NCBI GenBank assembly: GCA_947579665.1
Contig: OX388346.1
Coordinates: 92,134,615-92,198,614 of the forward strand
DNA from: Sympetrum striolatum
Lineage: Eukaryota; Arthropoda; Insecta; Odonata; Libellulidae
DNA length: 64,000 bases
Reading direction: 5' to 3'
How positions within the stretch are numbered: position 1 is the stretch's first letter; the number at the start of each line of letters is the position of its first letter. Under the pieces are notes generated by a model, which saw nothing but the letters and a program-made list of their open reading frames with translations, did not search any database and had not been told where the DNA came from. The translations under genes were made by a program, and so were the position numbers. Of the stretch, positions 1 to 13,200 are shown piece after piece.

Positions 1-3000
1 TTGCTAAAAATTGAGAAAATTAGCAAAGTTTGTTTTCTTTTCAATTTAATTGAAGAGATCCAACCAAGGAAACTAGATATTTTCAACTTTTCATAGCACA
101 TTACCCAAAAATCGTCAAAAACACGAAAAAGAAATTGATGAAATTTCAGGATTTTGGCCATATTTTGCAAATAATTAAGAAAAACAGGTAAAGATTGGAC
201 TCATTTTAATATTGTTGACGATATCTATCAAACTTTACAAGATATTTTCAATTTTTTATAGCAGTTAACCATAAAAAACGTCAAAAACTCGAAAAACGAA
301 TCGATTTAATTTCAGGTTTTTGGCCATATCTTGCTTAAAATTGAGATAAGGATAACAAGTTTGGGCTCATTTTAATGTTATTAACATTATCTATTGAAAT
401 TGACTAAATATTTTCAATTTTTCATAGCAGTTTACCCAAAAAACGTGGAAAACTAGGCAACAAAATCACTGAAATTTCAGGTTTTGGGCCATATTTTGCT
501 AAAAAAATCAGCAAAACTAGTCATGTTTGGACTCATTTAAATGTTATTGACGAGATCTATCCAAATAAAATACAAAGCATCAATTTTTTGAAGCAGTTAA
601 TTCAATAAAAGTCGAAAACTCGATAAAAAATCAATGAAATTTTAGTTTTTTGGCAATATTTTGCTAAAAATTTAGAAATCAGAACAAGTTTGGACTCATT
701 TTAATTTTATTGACGATATCTATCAAAATTATAAACATTGTTTCAATTTTTACCAGCAGTTTACTCAATAAACGTCCAAAACTCGAAAAAAAATCGATAA
801 AATTTAAGGTTTTTGGCCATATTTTTCTAAAAAATGAGCAAAGTTATTCATGTTTTGTTTCATTTTAAAGTTTGTAACGAGTTCTATTCGAATTTAGAAG
901 AAATATTCAATTTTTCATAGCAGTTAACCCAAAAAACGTCGCAGATAAGAAAAAAAATCTGAAATTTAGGGTTTTTGGCCATATTTTGCTAATAATTCAG
1001 CGAAACTAATAATGTTTGTACTCATTTTAAAGTTTTTGACGAGATCTAACCAAATTCCTCACAAATATTCAATTTTTCTCAGCAGTTAACCCAAGAAACG
1101 TCGAAAATTCGAAAAAAAATTCATTGAAATTCTTGTTTGTGTCTTACATATCTAAACATTGAGAATATCAGGTCAAGTTTGAACTCATTTTAATGTTATT
1201 GACGATATCTATCACAATTTTGGACTTTTCTTCAATTTTTACCAGCAGTTAACTCAAGAAAATTGGAAAACTCGAAAAAAGAAATGGATGAAATTTCAGG
1301 ATTTTGGCCATATCTTGCATAATTTACGAAAAACAGGTCAACTTTGGACTCATTTGAATATTGTTGACGATATCTATCAAACTTAAGTAGATATTTTCAA
1401 TATTTTATAGCAGTTAACCATAAAAAACGTCAAAAACTCGAAAAAGGAATCGATTTAATTTCAGGTTTTTGGCCATATCTTGCTTAACATTGAGAAAAGC
1501 ATGAAAAGTTTGGACTCATTTCAATGTTATTAACAATATCTATCAAAATTGACTAGATATTTTCAATTTTTCATAGCAGTTTACCCAAAAAACGTCGAAA
1601 ACTAAACAACAAAATCGATGAAATTTCATGTTTATGGTCAAATTTTGCTAAATATTCAGCAAAGCTAGTCATGTTTGTACACAATAGAATGTTTTTTACG
1701 AGATATAAGCAAATTCTTTACTAATATTCAATTATTTTCAGCAGTTACCCCAAAAATATTAGAAAACTAGAAACAAATCGCTCAAATTTCACGTTTTTGG
1801 CAATTTTTTGCTAAAATTTGAGAAAATTTGTAAACTTTGTACGTATTTCAATTTTATTGCCAAGATCCTGCCAAAGATACAAGACATTTTCAATTTCTCA
1901 TATCACATTACCCAATAAACGTCAAAAACTCGAAAAATAAAATCGAAAAAATTTAGTTTTTTTGCCATATTTTGCTAATAATTTAGAAAAACAGATCATG
2001 TTTGGACTCATTTTAATGTTTTTGACGAGATCTATCCAAATTATTAACATTTATTTCATTTTTACAAGCAGTTAACTCAAGAAACGTCGAAAACTCGAAA
2101 AAAAAATCGGTGAAATTTCATGTGTTTGCCATATTTTGGTAATAATTCTGCAAAACTAGTCATGATTGTACTCTTTTTAAAGTTCTCGAATATATCTTAC
2201 CTAATTATTCAAAAATATACATTTTTTTTCAGCATTTAAACCAAAAACGTCAACATTTCTATAAAAAAATCAGTGAAATTTTAGGTTGTTTGGCCATATT
2301 TTTCTAAAAACTGAGCAAAATTATTCATGTTTTGATTCATTTTAAAGTTTGTAATGAGTTCTATTCGAATTAAGAAGAAATATTCAATTTTTCATAGCAG
2401 ATAACCCAAAAAACGTCGCAAACTAGAAAAAAAATGGCTGAAATTTAGGGTTTTTGCACATATTTAGCTAATAATTCAGCGAAACTAGTAATGTCTGTAC
2501 TCATTTTTATGTTTTTCACGAGATCTAACCAAATTCTTCACAAATATTGTATTTTTCTCAGCAGTTAACCCAAGAAACGTCGAAAATTCGAAAAAATAAT
2601 CATTCAAATTTCTTGTTTGTGTCATATATTGCTAAGCATAGAGAGTATCAGGTCAAGTATGAACTCATTTTAATGTTATTGACGATATCTATCACAATTA
2701 GGCACATTTTTTCAATTTTTACCAGCAGTTAACTCAAGAAAATTGGAAAACTCGAAAATAGAAATGGATGAAATTTCAGGATTTTGGCCATATTTTGCAA
2801 AAAATTAAGAAGAACAGGTCAAGATTGGACTCATTTTAATATTGTTGACGATATCTATCAAACTTTACTAGATATTTTCAATTTTTTATTGCAGTTAACC
2901 ATAAAAAACGTCATAAACTCGAAAAAGGAATCGATTTAATTTCAGGTTTTTGGCCACATCTTGCTAAAAATTGAGAAAAGCATGACAAGTTTGGACTCAT

Positions 3001-3446
3001 TTTAATGTTATTAACATTATCTATCGAAATGAACTAAATATTTTCAATTTTTCATAGCAGTTTACCCAAAAAACGTGGTAAACTAGGCAACAAAATCACT
3101 GAAATTTCAGGTTTTGGGCCATATTTTGCTAAAAAATCAGCAAAACTAGTCATTTTTGGACTCATTAAAATGTTATTGACGAGATCTATCCAAATAAAAT
3201 CCAAAGCTTCAATTTTTTGTAGCAGTTAATTCAAAAAAAGTCGAAAACTCGATAAAAAATCAATGAAATTTTAGTTTTTTGGCAATATTTTGCTAAAAAT
3301 TTAGAAAAACAGAACAAGTTTGGACTCATTTTAATTTTATTGACGATATCTATCAAAATTATACACATTGTTTCAATTTTTACCAGCAGTTTACTCAATA
3401 AACGTCCAAAACTCGAAAAAAAATCGATAAAATTTAAGGTTTTTGG
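1..3446 (+). repeat. Satellite array, ancestral 16-monomer higher-order repeat
   Basis: Tandem monomers average 164 bp (the GGCC anchor recurs at 156, 322, 487, 652, 815, 977, about 1140, 1306, 1471, 1636, 1799 and so on). A typical monomer reads, in order, TTTTTGGCCATATTTTGCT, a TGAG/TCAGC-AAAA block, TTGGACTCATTTTAATGTTA, GACGATATCTATC, a type-specific spacer, ATTTTCAATTTTTCATA, GCAGTTAACCC, then A-runs around ACGTCGAAAACTCG. Sixteen types run in a fixed order from 156. The series restarts near 2790: 240-816 and 2870-3446 align at an offset of exactly 2,630 bp. The first 155 bp are a variant of type 11 (spacer AACCAAGGAAACTAGAT). No coding capacity is visible; short open frames are by-products of the repeat. 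Confidence 0.95.
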
Positions 3447-3447
3447 A

Positions 3448-3626
3448 TTGGAGCCACGTCCTTCCCGGTTGCTTCCTCCAGAGAACTGAGCCACTCTCTA
3501 GAGGAGACCCCACACCTTTATACAAATCCCGGCCAATATGGCTGACGCGGGTGTAAGGATTAAAGGTATAGGGCCTCCCGAGAGGGCCCGTCCGCTGGAT
3601 TGGCTTCCGAGGGGACGTGGCTCCAA
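3448..3626. repeat. 14-bp inverted repeat bounding the insert's 3' part
   Basis: TTGGAGCCACGTCC at 3448-3461 is the exact inverse of GGACGTGGCTCCAA at 3613-3626. The inner arm lies in the codons for the SHVPSE stretch of the RNase H gene; the outer arm abuts the satellite junction. GGATTGG also occurs at both 3445-3451 and 3597-3603. The pattern could be a hairpin in the transcript, or a short inverted copy made by template switching at the junction. Confidence 0.6.
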
Positions 3627-4051
3627 AGCACTAAGTTGCTTTTATTCTTTAATAAGTTATACAAAAACAGTTTCCTTATCAGGGAATTCAGGAATAACAC
3701 ACCTTTTCCCTTTCTAAAAGAGTACACTACTACCATCGAATCAGTTTTCATGTCTAAAATATAATTTTCAAGAGACAATTCGTTTAATGTGTCAATCACA
3801 AATTTCAATGCTACCAGTGCAGCAATTCCCTCCATGAGATGTATGTTATAATAACCAGTGAATCTATAGGCTTTGCGTATCCCCCAATCTGGGATCACAA
3901 ATGCTATCGTCGAAGGAGTTGCATCAGAGAAAACTTGTAATTCGGCATCCCACATACCCAATTTTACAACTCTTGATAACATGTTCTCTTTTTTCAACAA
4001 GAAATTCAACCAAGCAATATCTCTAGTAAAAATATCTTTATCTCTATCTCT
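3560..4051 (-). pseudogene. RNase H domain of a reverse-transcribing element, 5'-truncated
   Basis: The frame is open for about 163 codons, and joins in frame to satellite to give a 178-codon frame from 4096 whose first 15 residues are satellite-derived. Counting from that start, the RNase H catalytic set is complete: D58 in VFSDATP, E89 in HLMEG, D119 in KTDS, and D169 in NPADGPSR. RNase H cuts the RNA strand of RNA/DNA hybrids during reverse transcription. The VPS-x-x-NPAD-x-PSR signature and the DATP motif resemble hepadnavirus-type RNase H more than the DIRS or Ty3 forms I know, which suggests an insect hepadnavirus-like retroelement (the HEART type). That placement is from memory and tentative; a BEL/Pao or Ty3-like source is possible. 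The domain is unbroken, but without reverse transcriptase or promoter it is almost certainly inert. Confidence 0.7.
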
Positions 4052-6065
4052 AAAAACTCGAAAAAGGAATCGATTTAATTTCAGGTTTTTGGCCATATCT
4101 TGCTTAACATTGAGAAAAGCATGAAAAGTTTGGACTCATTTTAATGTTATTAACAATATCTATCAAAATTGACTAGATATTTTCAATTTTTCATAGCAGT
4201 TTACCCAAAAAACGTCGAAAACTAGACAACAAAATCGATGAAATTTCATGTTTTTGGTCAAATTTTGCTAAATATTCAGCAAAACAAGTCATGTTTGTAC
4301 ACAATAGAATGTTTTTTTACGAGATATAAGCAAATTATTTACTAATATTCAATTATTTTCAGCAGTTGACCCAAAAATATTAGAAAACTAGAAACAAATT
4401 GCTCAAATTTCACGTTTTTGGCAATTTTTTGCTAAAATTTGAGAAAATTTGTAAACTTTGTACTCATTTCAATTTTATTGCCGAGATCCTGCCAAAGATA
4501 CAAGATATTTTCAATTTCTCATATCACATTACCCAATAAACGTCAAAAACTCGAAAAATAAAATCGATAAAAATTTAGTTTTTTGGCCATATTTTGCTAA
4601 TAATTTAGAAAAACAGATCATGTTTGGACTCATTTTAATGTTTTTGACGAGATCTATCCAAATTATTAACATTTATTTCATTTTTAAAAGCAGTTAACTC
4701 AAGAAACGTCGAAAACTCGAAAAAAAAAATCGGTGAAATTTCATGTGTTTGCCATATTTTGCTAATAATTCTGCAAAACTAGTCATGATTGTACTCTTTT
4801 TAAAGTTCTCGAATATATCTTACCAAATTCTTCAAAAATATACATTTGTTTTCAGCATTTAAACCAAAAACGTCAAAATTTCTATGAAAAAATCAGTGAA
4901 ATTTTAGGTTTTTTGGCCATATTTTTCTAAAAAATGAGCAAAATTATTCATGTTTTGATTCTTTTTAAAGTTTGTAATGAGTTCTATTCGAATTAAGAAG
5001 AAATATTCAATTTTTCATAGCAGATAACCCAAAAAACGTCGCAAACTAGAAAAAAAATGGCTGAAATTTAGGGTTTTTGCACATATTTAGCTAATAATTC
5101 AGCGAAACTAGTAATGTTTGTACTCATTTTAAAGTTTTTGACGAGATCTAACAAAATTCCTCACAAATATTCAATTTTTCTTCGCAGTTAACCCAAGAAA
5201 CGTCGAAAATTCGAAAAAAAATTCATTGAAATTCTTGTTTGTGTCATATATTGCTAAACATTGAGAATATCAGGTCAAGTTTGAACTTATTTTAATGTTA
5301 TTGACGATATCTATCACAATTTTGCACATTTTTTCAATATTTACCAGCAGTTAACTCAAGAAAATTGGAAAACTCGAAAAAAGAAATGAATGAAATTTCA
5401 GGATTTTGGCCATATCTTGCATAAATTAAGAAAAACAGGTCAACTTAGGACTCATTTGAATATTGTTGACGATATATATCAAACTTAACTAGTAATTTTC
5501 AATTTTTTATAGCAGTTAACCATAAAAAACGTCAAAAACTCGAAAAGGAATCGATTTAATTTCAGGTTTTTGGCCATATCTTGCTTAAAATTGAGAAAAG
5601 CATGACAAGTTTGGACTCATTTTAATGTTATTAACATTATCTATTGAAATTGACTAAATATTTTCAATTTTTCATAGCAGTTTACCCAAAAAACGTGGAA
5701 AACTAGGCAACAAAATCACTGAAATTTCTGGTTTTGGGCCATATTTTGCTAAAAAATCAGCAAAATTAGTCATGTTTGGACTCATATAAATGTTATTGAC
5801 GAGATCTATCCAAATAAAATACAAAGCTTCAATTGTTTGAAGCAGTTAATTCAAAAAAAGTCGAAAACTCGATAAAAAAATCAATGAAATTTTAGTTTTT
5901 TGGCAATATTTTGCTAAAAATTTAGAAAAACAGATCAAGTTTGGACTCATTTTAATTTTATTGACGATATCTATCAGAATTATAAACATTGTTTCAATTT
6001 TTACCAGCAGTTTACTCAATAAACGTCGAAAACTCGAAAAAAAATCGATAAAATTTAAGGTTTTT
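4052..6065 (+). repeat. Satellite array, continuation of the 16-monomer order
   Basis: The array resumes inside the monomer that follows type 8 and runs through types 9 to 16 (for example the type-11 spacer GCCGAGATCCTGCCAAAGAT near 4480). After a type-8-like monomer near 5470 the order returns to type 2 instead of 9, then 3 and 4. This 8-to-2 junction is the one found in the 3.8-kb units downstream. From 4052 to about 5400 it aligns with 1432-2790 at an offset near 2,620. No genes. Confidence 0.9.
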
Positions 6066-9000
6066 GGCCATATTTTGCTAAAAATTGAAGAAAACAGGTA
6101 TAGTTTGAACTCATTTTAATATTATTGACGAGATCTATCCAGATAATATAGATGTATTCAATTGGTTGAGCAGTTAACTCAAGAAACTTGGAAAACTCGA
6201 AAAAAGATATTGATGAAATTTCAGGTTTTTGGCCATATTTTGCCAAAAATTAAGAAAACCAGGTCAAGTTTTGGACTCATTTTAATATTCTTGACGATGT
6301 CTATCAAAATTAAAAAGATATTTTCAATTCTTCATAGCAGTTAACCATAAAAAACGTCAAAAACTTGAAAACAGAATCGATTTAATTTCAGGTTTTTGGC
6401 CATATCTTGATTAAAATAGAGAAAAGCATGACAAGTTCGGACTCATTTTAATGTTATTGACGATATCTATCAAAATTTACTAGATATTTTAAATTTTTCC
6501 TTGCATTTAACCCAAAAAACGTCGATAACTAGAAAAAAACATCGATTATATTTAAGGTTTTTGGTCAAATTTTTCTAAATATTCAGTAAAACTAGTCACG
6601 TTTGTACACAATTTAATGTTTTTGACGAGATCTAACCAAATTGTTTACTAATATTAAATTATTTTCAGCACTTACCTCAAAAATATTAGAAAATTAGAAT
6701 CAAATCGCTCAAATTTCACGTTTTTGGCAATATTTTGCTAAAAATTGAGAAAATTAGCAAAGTTTGTTTTCTTTTCAATTTAATTGAAGAGATCCAACCA
6801 AGGAAACTAGATATTTTCAACTTTTCATAGCACATTACCCAATAATCGTCAAAAACACGAAAAAGAAATTGATGAAATTTCAGGATTTTGGCCATATTTT
6901 GCAAATAATTAAGAAAAACAGGTCAAGATTGGACTCATTTTAATATTGTTGACGATATCTATCAAACTTTACTAGATATTTTCAATTTTTTATAGCAGTT
7001 AACCATAAAAAACGTCAAAAACTCGAAAAACGAATCGATTTAATTTCAGGTTTTTGGCCATATCTTGCTTAAAATTGAGAAAAGCTTGACAAGTTTGGAC
7101 TCATTTTAATGTTATTAACATTATCTATCGAAATGAACTAAATATTTTCAATTTTTCTTAGCAGTTTACCCAAAAAACGTGGAAAACTAGGCAACAAAAT
7201 CACTGAAATTTCAGGTTTTGGGCCATATTTTGCTAAAAAATCAGCAAAACTAGTCATGTTTGGACTCATTTAAATGTTATTGACGAGATCTATCCAAATA
7301 AAATACAAAGCTTCAATTTTTTGAAGCAGTAAATTCAATAAAAGTCGAAAACTCCATAAAAAATCAATGAAATTTTAGTTTTTTGGCAATATTTTGCTAA
7401 AAATTTAGAATAACACATCAAGTTTGGACTCATTTTAATGATATTTACAATATCTATCAAAATTATAAACATTGTTTCAATTTTTACCGGCAGTTTACTC
7501 AATAAACGTCGAAAACTCGAAAAAAAAAATGGATAAAATTTCAGATTTTGGCCATATTTTGCAAATAATTAAGAAAAACAGGTCAAGATTGGACTCATTT
7601 TAATATTGTTGACGATATCTATCAAACTTTACTAGATATTTTCAATTTTTTATAGCAGTTAACCATAAAAAACGTCAAAAACTCGAAAACAGAATCGATT
7701 TAATTTCAGGTTTTTGGCCATATCGTGCTTAAAATTGAGAAAAGGATGACAAGTTTGGACTCATTTTAATGTTATTAACATTATCTATTGAAATTGGTTA
7801 AATATTTTCAATTTTTCATAGCAGTTTACCCAAAATACGTGGAAAACTAGGCAACAAAATCACTGAAATTTCAGGTTTTGGGCCATATTTTGCTAAAAAA
7901 TCAGAAAAAACTAGTCATGTTTGGACTCATTTAAATGGTTTTGACGAGATCTATCCAAATAAGATACAAAGCTTCAATTTTTTGAAGCAGTTATTTCAAT
8001 AAAAGTCGAAAACTCGATTAAAAAATCAATGAAGTTTTAGTTTTTTGGCAATATTTTGCTAAAAATTTAGAAAAACAGATCAAGTTTGGACTCATTTTAA
8101 TTTTATTGACGATATCTAGCAAAATTATACACATTGTTTCAATTTTTACCAGCAGTTTACTCAATAAACGTCGAAAACTCGAAAAATAAATCGATAAAAT
8201 TTAAGGTTTTTGGCCATATTTTTCTAAAAAATGAGCAAAATTATTCATGTTGTGTTTCATTTTAAAGATTGTAACGAGTTCTATTCGAATGTAGAAGAAA
8301 TATTCAATTTTTCATAGCAGTTAACCCAAAAAACGTCGCAGATAAGAAAAAAAAAGCTGAAATTTAGGGTTTTTGGCCATGTTTTGCTAATAATTCAGCG
8401 AAACTAGTAATGTTTGTACTCATTTTAAAGTTTTTCACGAGATCTAACCAAATTCCTCACAAATATTCAATTTTTCTCAGCAGTTAACCCAAGAAACGTC
8501 GAAAATTCGAAAAAAAATTCATTGAAAATCTTGTTTGTGTCATATATTGCTAAACATTGAGAATATCAGGTCAAGTTTGAACTCATTTTAACGTTATTGA
8601 CGATATCTATCACAATTATGCACATTTTTTCAATATTTACCAGCAGTTAACTCAAGAAAATTGGAAAACTCGAAAAAAGAAATGAATGAAATTTCAGGAT
8701 TTTGGCCATATCTTGCATAAATTAAGAAAAACAGGTCAACTTAGGACTCATTTTAATATCGTTGACGATATCTATCAAACTTTAATAGATATTTTCAATT
8801 TTTTATAGCAGTTAACCATAAAAAACGTCAAAAACTCGAAAAAGGAATCGATTTAATTTCAGGTTTTTGGCCACATCTTGCTTAAAATTGAGAAAAGCTT
8901 GACAAGTTTGGACTCATTTTAATGTTATTAACATTATCTATCGAAATGAACTAAATATTTTCAATTTTTCTTAGCAGTTTACCCAAAAAACGTGGAAAAC

Positions 9001-9363
9001 TAGGCAACAAAATCACTGAAATTTCAGGTTTTGGGCCATATTTTGCTAAAAAATCAGCAAAACTAGTCATGTTTGGACTCATTTAAATGTTATTGACGAG
9101 ATCTATCCAAATAAAATACAAAGCTTCAATTTTTTGTAGCAGTAAATTCAATAAAAGTCGAAAACTCCATAAAAAATCAATGAAATTTTAGTTTTTTGGC
9201 AATATTTTGCTAAAAATTTAGAATAACACATCAAGTTTGGACTCATTTTAATGATATTTACAATATCTATCAAAATTATAAACATTGTTTCAATTTTTAC
9301 CGGCAGTTTACTCAATAAACGTCGAAAACTCGAAAAAAAAAATCGATAAAATTTAAGGTTTTT
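6066..9363 (+). repeat. Higher-order repeat unit 1, 3,298 bp (short form)
   Basis: This begins at the monomer with spacer CCAGATAATATAGATG, which recurs at 9364, 13201 and 17038. Up to about 7550 it matches the next unit at offset 3,298; after 7561 it matches at offset 3,837. It therefore lacks a 539-bp block present at about 10856-11397. That block contains two monomers, a 51-bp stub and one type-11 variant. It is either an ancestral form before the block was gained, or a deletion. Confidence 0.88.
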
Positions 9364-12300
9364 GGCCATATTTTGCTAAAAATTGAAGAAAACAGGTATA
9401 GTTTGAACTCATTTTAATATTATTGACGAGATCTATCCAGATAATATAGATGTATTCAATTGGTTGAGCAGTTAACTCAAGAAACTTGGAAAACTCGAAA
9501 AAAGATATTGATGAAATTTCAGGTTTTTGGCCATATTTTGCCAAAAATTAAGAAAACCAGGTCAAGTTTTGGACTCATTTTAATATTCTTGACGATATCT
9601 ATCAAAATTAAATAGATATTTTCAATTCTTCATAGCAGTTAACCATAAAAAACGTCAAAAACTTGAAAACAGAATCGATTTAATTTCAGGTTTTTGGCCA
9701 TATCTTGATTAAAATAGAGAAAAGCATGACAAGTTTGGACTCATTTTAATGTTATTGTCGATATCTATCAAAATTTACTAGATATTTTTAATTTTTCCTT
9801 GCATTTAACCCAAAAAACGTCGATAACTAGAAAAAGCATCGATTATATTTAAGGTTTTTGGTCAAATTTTTCTAAATATTCAGTAAAACTAGTCACGTTT
9901 GTACACAATTTAATGTTTTTGACGAGATCTAACCAAATTCTTTACTAATATTAAATTATTTTCAGCACTTACCTCAAAAATATTAGAAAATTAGAATCAA
10001 ATCGCTCAAATTTCACGTTTTTGGCAATATTTTGCTAAAAATTGAGAAAATCAGCAAAGTTTGTTTTCTTTTCAATTTAATTGAAGAGATCCAACCAAGG
10101 AAACTAGATATTTTCAACTTTTCATAGCACATTACCCAATAATCGTCAAAAACACGAAAAAGAAATTGATGAAATTTCAGGATTTTGGCCATATTTTGCA
10201 AATAATTAAGAAAAACAGGTCAAGATTGGACTCATTTTAATATTGTTGACGATATCTATCAAACTTTACTAGATATTTTCAATTTTTTATAGCAGTTAAC
10301 CATAAAAAACGTCAAAAACTCGAAAAACGAATCGATTTAATTTCAGGTTTTTGGCCATATCTTGCTTAAAATTGAGAAAAGCTTGACAAGTTTGGACTCA
10401 TTTTAATGTTATTAACATTATCTATCGAAATGAACTAAATATTTTCAATTTTTCTTAGCAGTTTACCCAAAAAACGTGGAAAACTAGGCAACAAAATCAC
10501 TGAAATTTCAGGTTTTGGGCCATATTTTGCTAAAAAATCAGCAAAACTAGTCATGTTTGGACTCATTTAAATGTTATTGACGAGATCTATCCAAATAAAA
10601 TACAAAGCTTCAATTTTTTGTAGCAGTAAATTCAATAAAAGTCGAAAACTCCATAAAAAATCAATGAAATTTTAGTTTTTTGGCAATATTTTGCTAAAAA
10701 TTTAGAATAACACATCAAGTTTGGACTCATTTTAATGATATTTACAATATCTATCAAAATTATAAACATTGTTTCAATTTTTACCGGCAGTTTACTCAAT
10801 AAACGTCGAAAACTCGAAAAAAAAAATGGATAAAATTTCAGATTTTGGCCATATTTCGCTAAAAATTGAGAAAAACAGGTATAGTTTGAACTCATTGTAA
10901 TCTTATTGAAGAGATATTTTAAACCTAAGTAGATATTTTCAATTTTTCATAGCAGTAAACAATAAAAAACGTCAAAAACTCGAAAACAGAATCGATTTAA
11001 TTTCAGGTTTTTGGCCATATCTTGCTTAAAATTGAAGCATGACAAGTTTGGACTCATTTTAATATTCTTGACGATATCTATCAAAATTTACTAAATATTT
11101 TCAATTTTTCCTTGCATTTAACCCAAAAAACGTCGATAACTAGAAAAAAACATCAATTAAATTTAAGGTTTTTGGTCAAAAATATTAGAAAACTAGAATC
11201 AAATCGCTCAAATATCACGTTTTTGGCAAAATTTCCTAAAAATTGAGAAAATTAGAAAGTTTGTTTTCTTTTCAATTTTATTGAAGAGATCCAACCAAGG
11301 AAACTAGATATTTTCAACTTTTCATAGCACATTACCCAATAATCGTCAAAAACACGAAAAAGAAATTGATGAAATTTCAGGATTTTGGCCATATTTTGCA
11401 AATAATTAAGAAAAACAGGTCAAGATTGGACTCATTTTAATATTGTTGACGATATCTATCAAACTTTACTAGATATTTTCAATTTTTTATAGCAGTTAAC
11501 CATAAAAAACGTCAAAAACTCGAAAACAGAATCGATTTAATTTCAGGTTTTTGGCCATATCGTGCTTAAAATTGAGAAAAGGATGACAAGTTTGGACTCA
11601 TTTTAATGTTATTAACATTATCTATTGAAATTGGTTAAATATTTTCAATTTTTCATAGCAGTTTACCCAAAATACGTGGAAAACTAGGCAACAAAATCAC
11701 TGAAATTTCAGGTTTTGGGCCATATTTTGCTAAAAAATCAGAAAAAACTAGTCATGTTTGGACTCATTTAAATGGTTTTGACGAGATCTATCCAAATAAG
11801 ATACAAAGCTTCAATTTTTTGAAGCAGTTATTTCAATAAAAGTCGAAAACTCGATTAAAAAATCAATGAAGTTTTAGTTTTTTGGCAATATTTTGCTAAA
11901 AATTTAGAAAAACAGATCAAGTTTGGACTCATTTTAATTTTATTGACGATATCTAGCAAAATTATACACATTGTTTCAATTTTTACCAGCAGTTTACTCA
12001 ATAAACGTCGAAAACTCGAAAAAAAAATCGATAAAATTTAAGGTTTTTGGCCATATTTTTCTAAAAAATGAGCAAAATTATTCATGTTGTGTTTCATTTT
12101 AAAGATTGTAACGAGTTCTATTCGAATGTAGAAGAAATATTCAATTTTTCATAGCAGTTAACCCAAAAAACGTCGCAGATAAGAAAAAAAAAGCTGAAAT
12201 TTAGGGTTTTTGGCCATGTTTTGCTAATAATTCAGCGAAACTAGTAATGTTTGTACTCATTTTAAAGTTTTTCACGAGATCTAACCAAATTCCTCACAAA

Positions 12301-13200
12301 TATTCAATTTTTCTCAGCAGTTAACCCAAGAAACGTCGAAAATTCGAAAAAAAATTCATTGAAAATCTTGTTTGTGTCATATATTGCTAAACATTGAGAA
12401 TATCAGGTCAAGTTTGAACTCATTTTAACGTTATTGACGATATCTATCACAATTATGCACATTTTTTCAATATTTACCAGCAGTTAACTCAAGAAAATTG
12501 GAAAACTCGAAAAAAGAAATGAATGAAATTTCAGGATTTTGGCCATATCTTGCATAAATTAAGAAAAACAGGTCAACTTAGGACTCATTTTAATATCGTT
12601 GACGATATCTATCAAACTTTAATAGATATTTTCAATTTTTTATAGCAGTTAACCATAAAAAACGTCAAAAACTCGAAAAAGGAATCGATTTAATTTCAGG
12701 TTTTTGGCCACATCTTGCTTAAAATTGAGAAAAGCTTGACAAGTTTGGACTCATTTTAATGTTATTAACATTATCTATCGAAATGAACTAAATATTTTCA
12801 ATTTTTCTTAGCAGTTTACCCAAAAAACGTGGAAAACTAGGCAACAAAATCACTGAAATTTCAGGTTTTGGGCCATATTTTGCTAAAAAATCAGCAAAAC
12901 TAGTCATGTTTGGACTCATTTAAATGTTATTGACGAGATCTATCCAAATAAAATACAAAGCTTCAATTTTTTGTAGCAGTAAATTCAATAAAAGTCGAAA
13001 ACTCCATAAAAAATCAATGAAATTTTAGTTTTTTGGCAATATTTTGCTAAAAATTTAGAATAACACATCAAGTTTGGACTCATTTTAATGATATTTACAA
13101 TATCTATCAAAATTATAAACATTGTTTCAATTTTTACCGGCAGTTTACTCAATAAACGTCGAAAACTCGAAAAAAAAAATCGATAAAATTTAAGGTTTTT
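9364..13200 (+). repeat. Higher-order repeat unit 2, 3,837 bp
   Basis: Twenty-three full monomers plus one 51-bp monomer stub (11174-11224). It is nearly identical to the next unit: over the stretches compared I saw only isolated changes, such as AAACCTAAG at 10922 against AAACTTAAG at 14759, and AATATCG at 12593 against AATATTG at 16430. Such identity over 3.8 kb implies a recent unequal exchange or amplification. Confidence 0.92.

Larger units (their letters stand above)
3447..4051 (-). mobile_element. Retroelement fragment (3' end of pol with RNase H) embedded in satellite
   Basis: The sequence abruptly stops being satellite after TTTAAGGTTTTTGG and resumes at AAAAACTCGAAAAAGG. The insert is less AT-rich, clearly so in 3450-3630. 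Read on the minus strand it holds the last part of a polymerase-type polyprotein ending in an RNase H domain, a TAA stop at 3560-3562, and about 113 bp of downstream noncoding sequence. No long terminal repeat, poly(A) tail or target-site duplication is visible. The reverse transcriptase region that should lie upstream is missing, so this is a 5'-truncated fragment or a piece moved by recombination. The insert takes the place of satellite monomers 5-8 rather than interrupting one monomer. Confidence 0.8.

Noticed and set aside
3447..4051. Target-site duplication or LTR flanking the retroelement fragment
   Set aside because: The ~40 bp of similar sequence on both sides (ACTCGAAAAA through TTTTTGG) is ordinary satellite of two different monomer types, not a duplication made by insertion.
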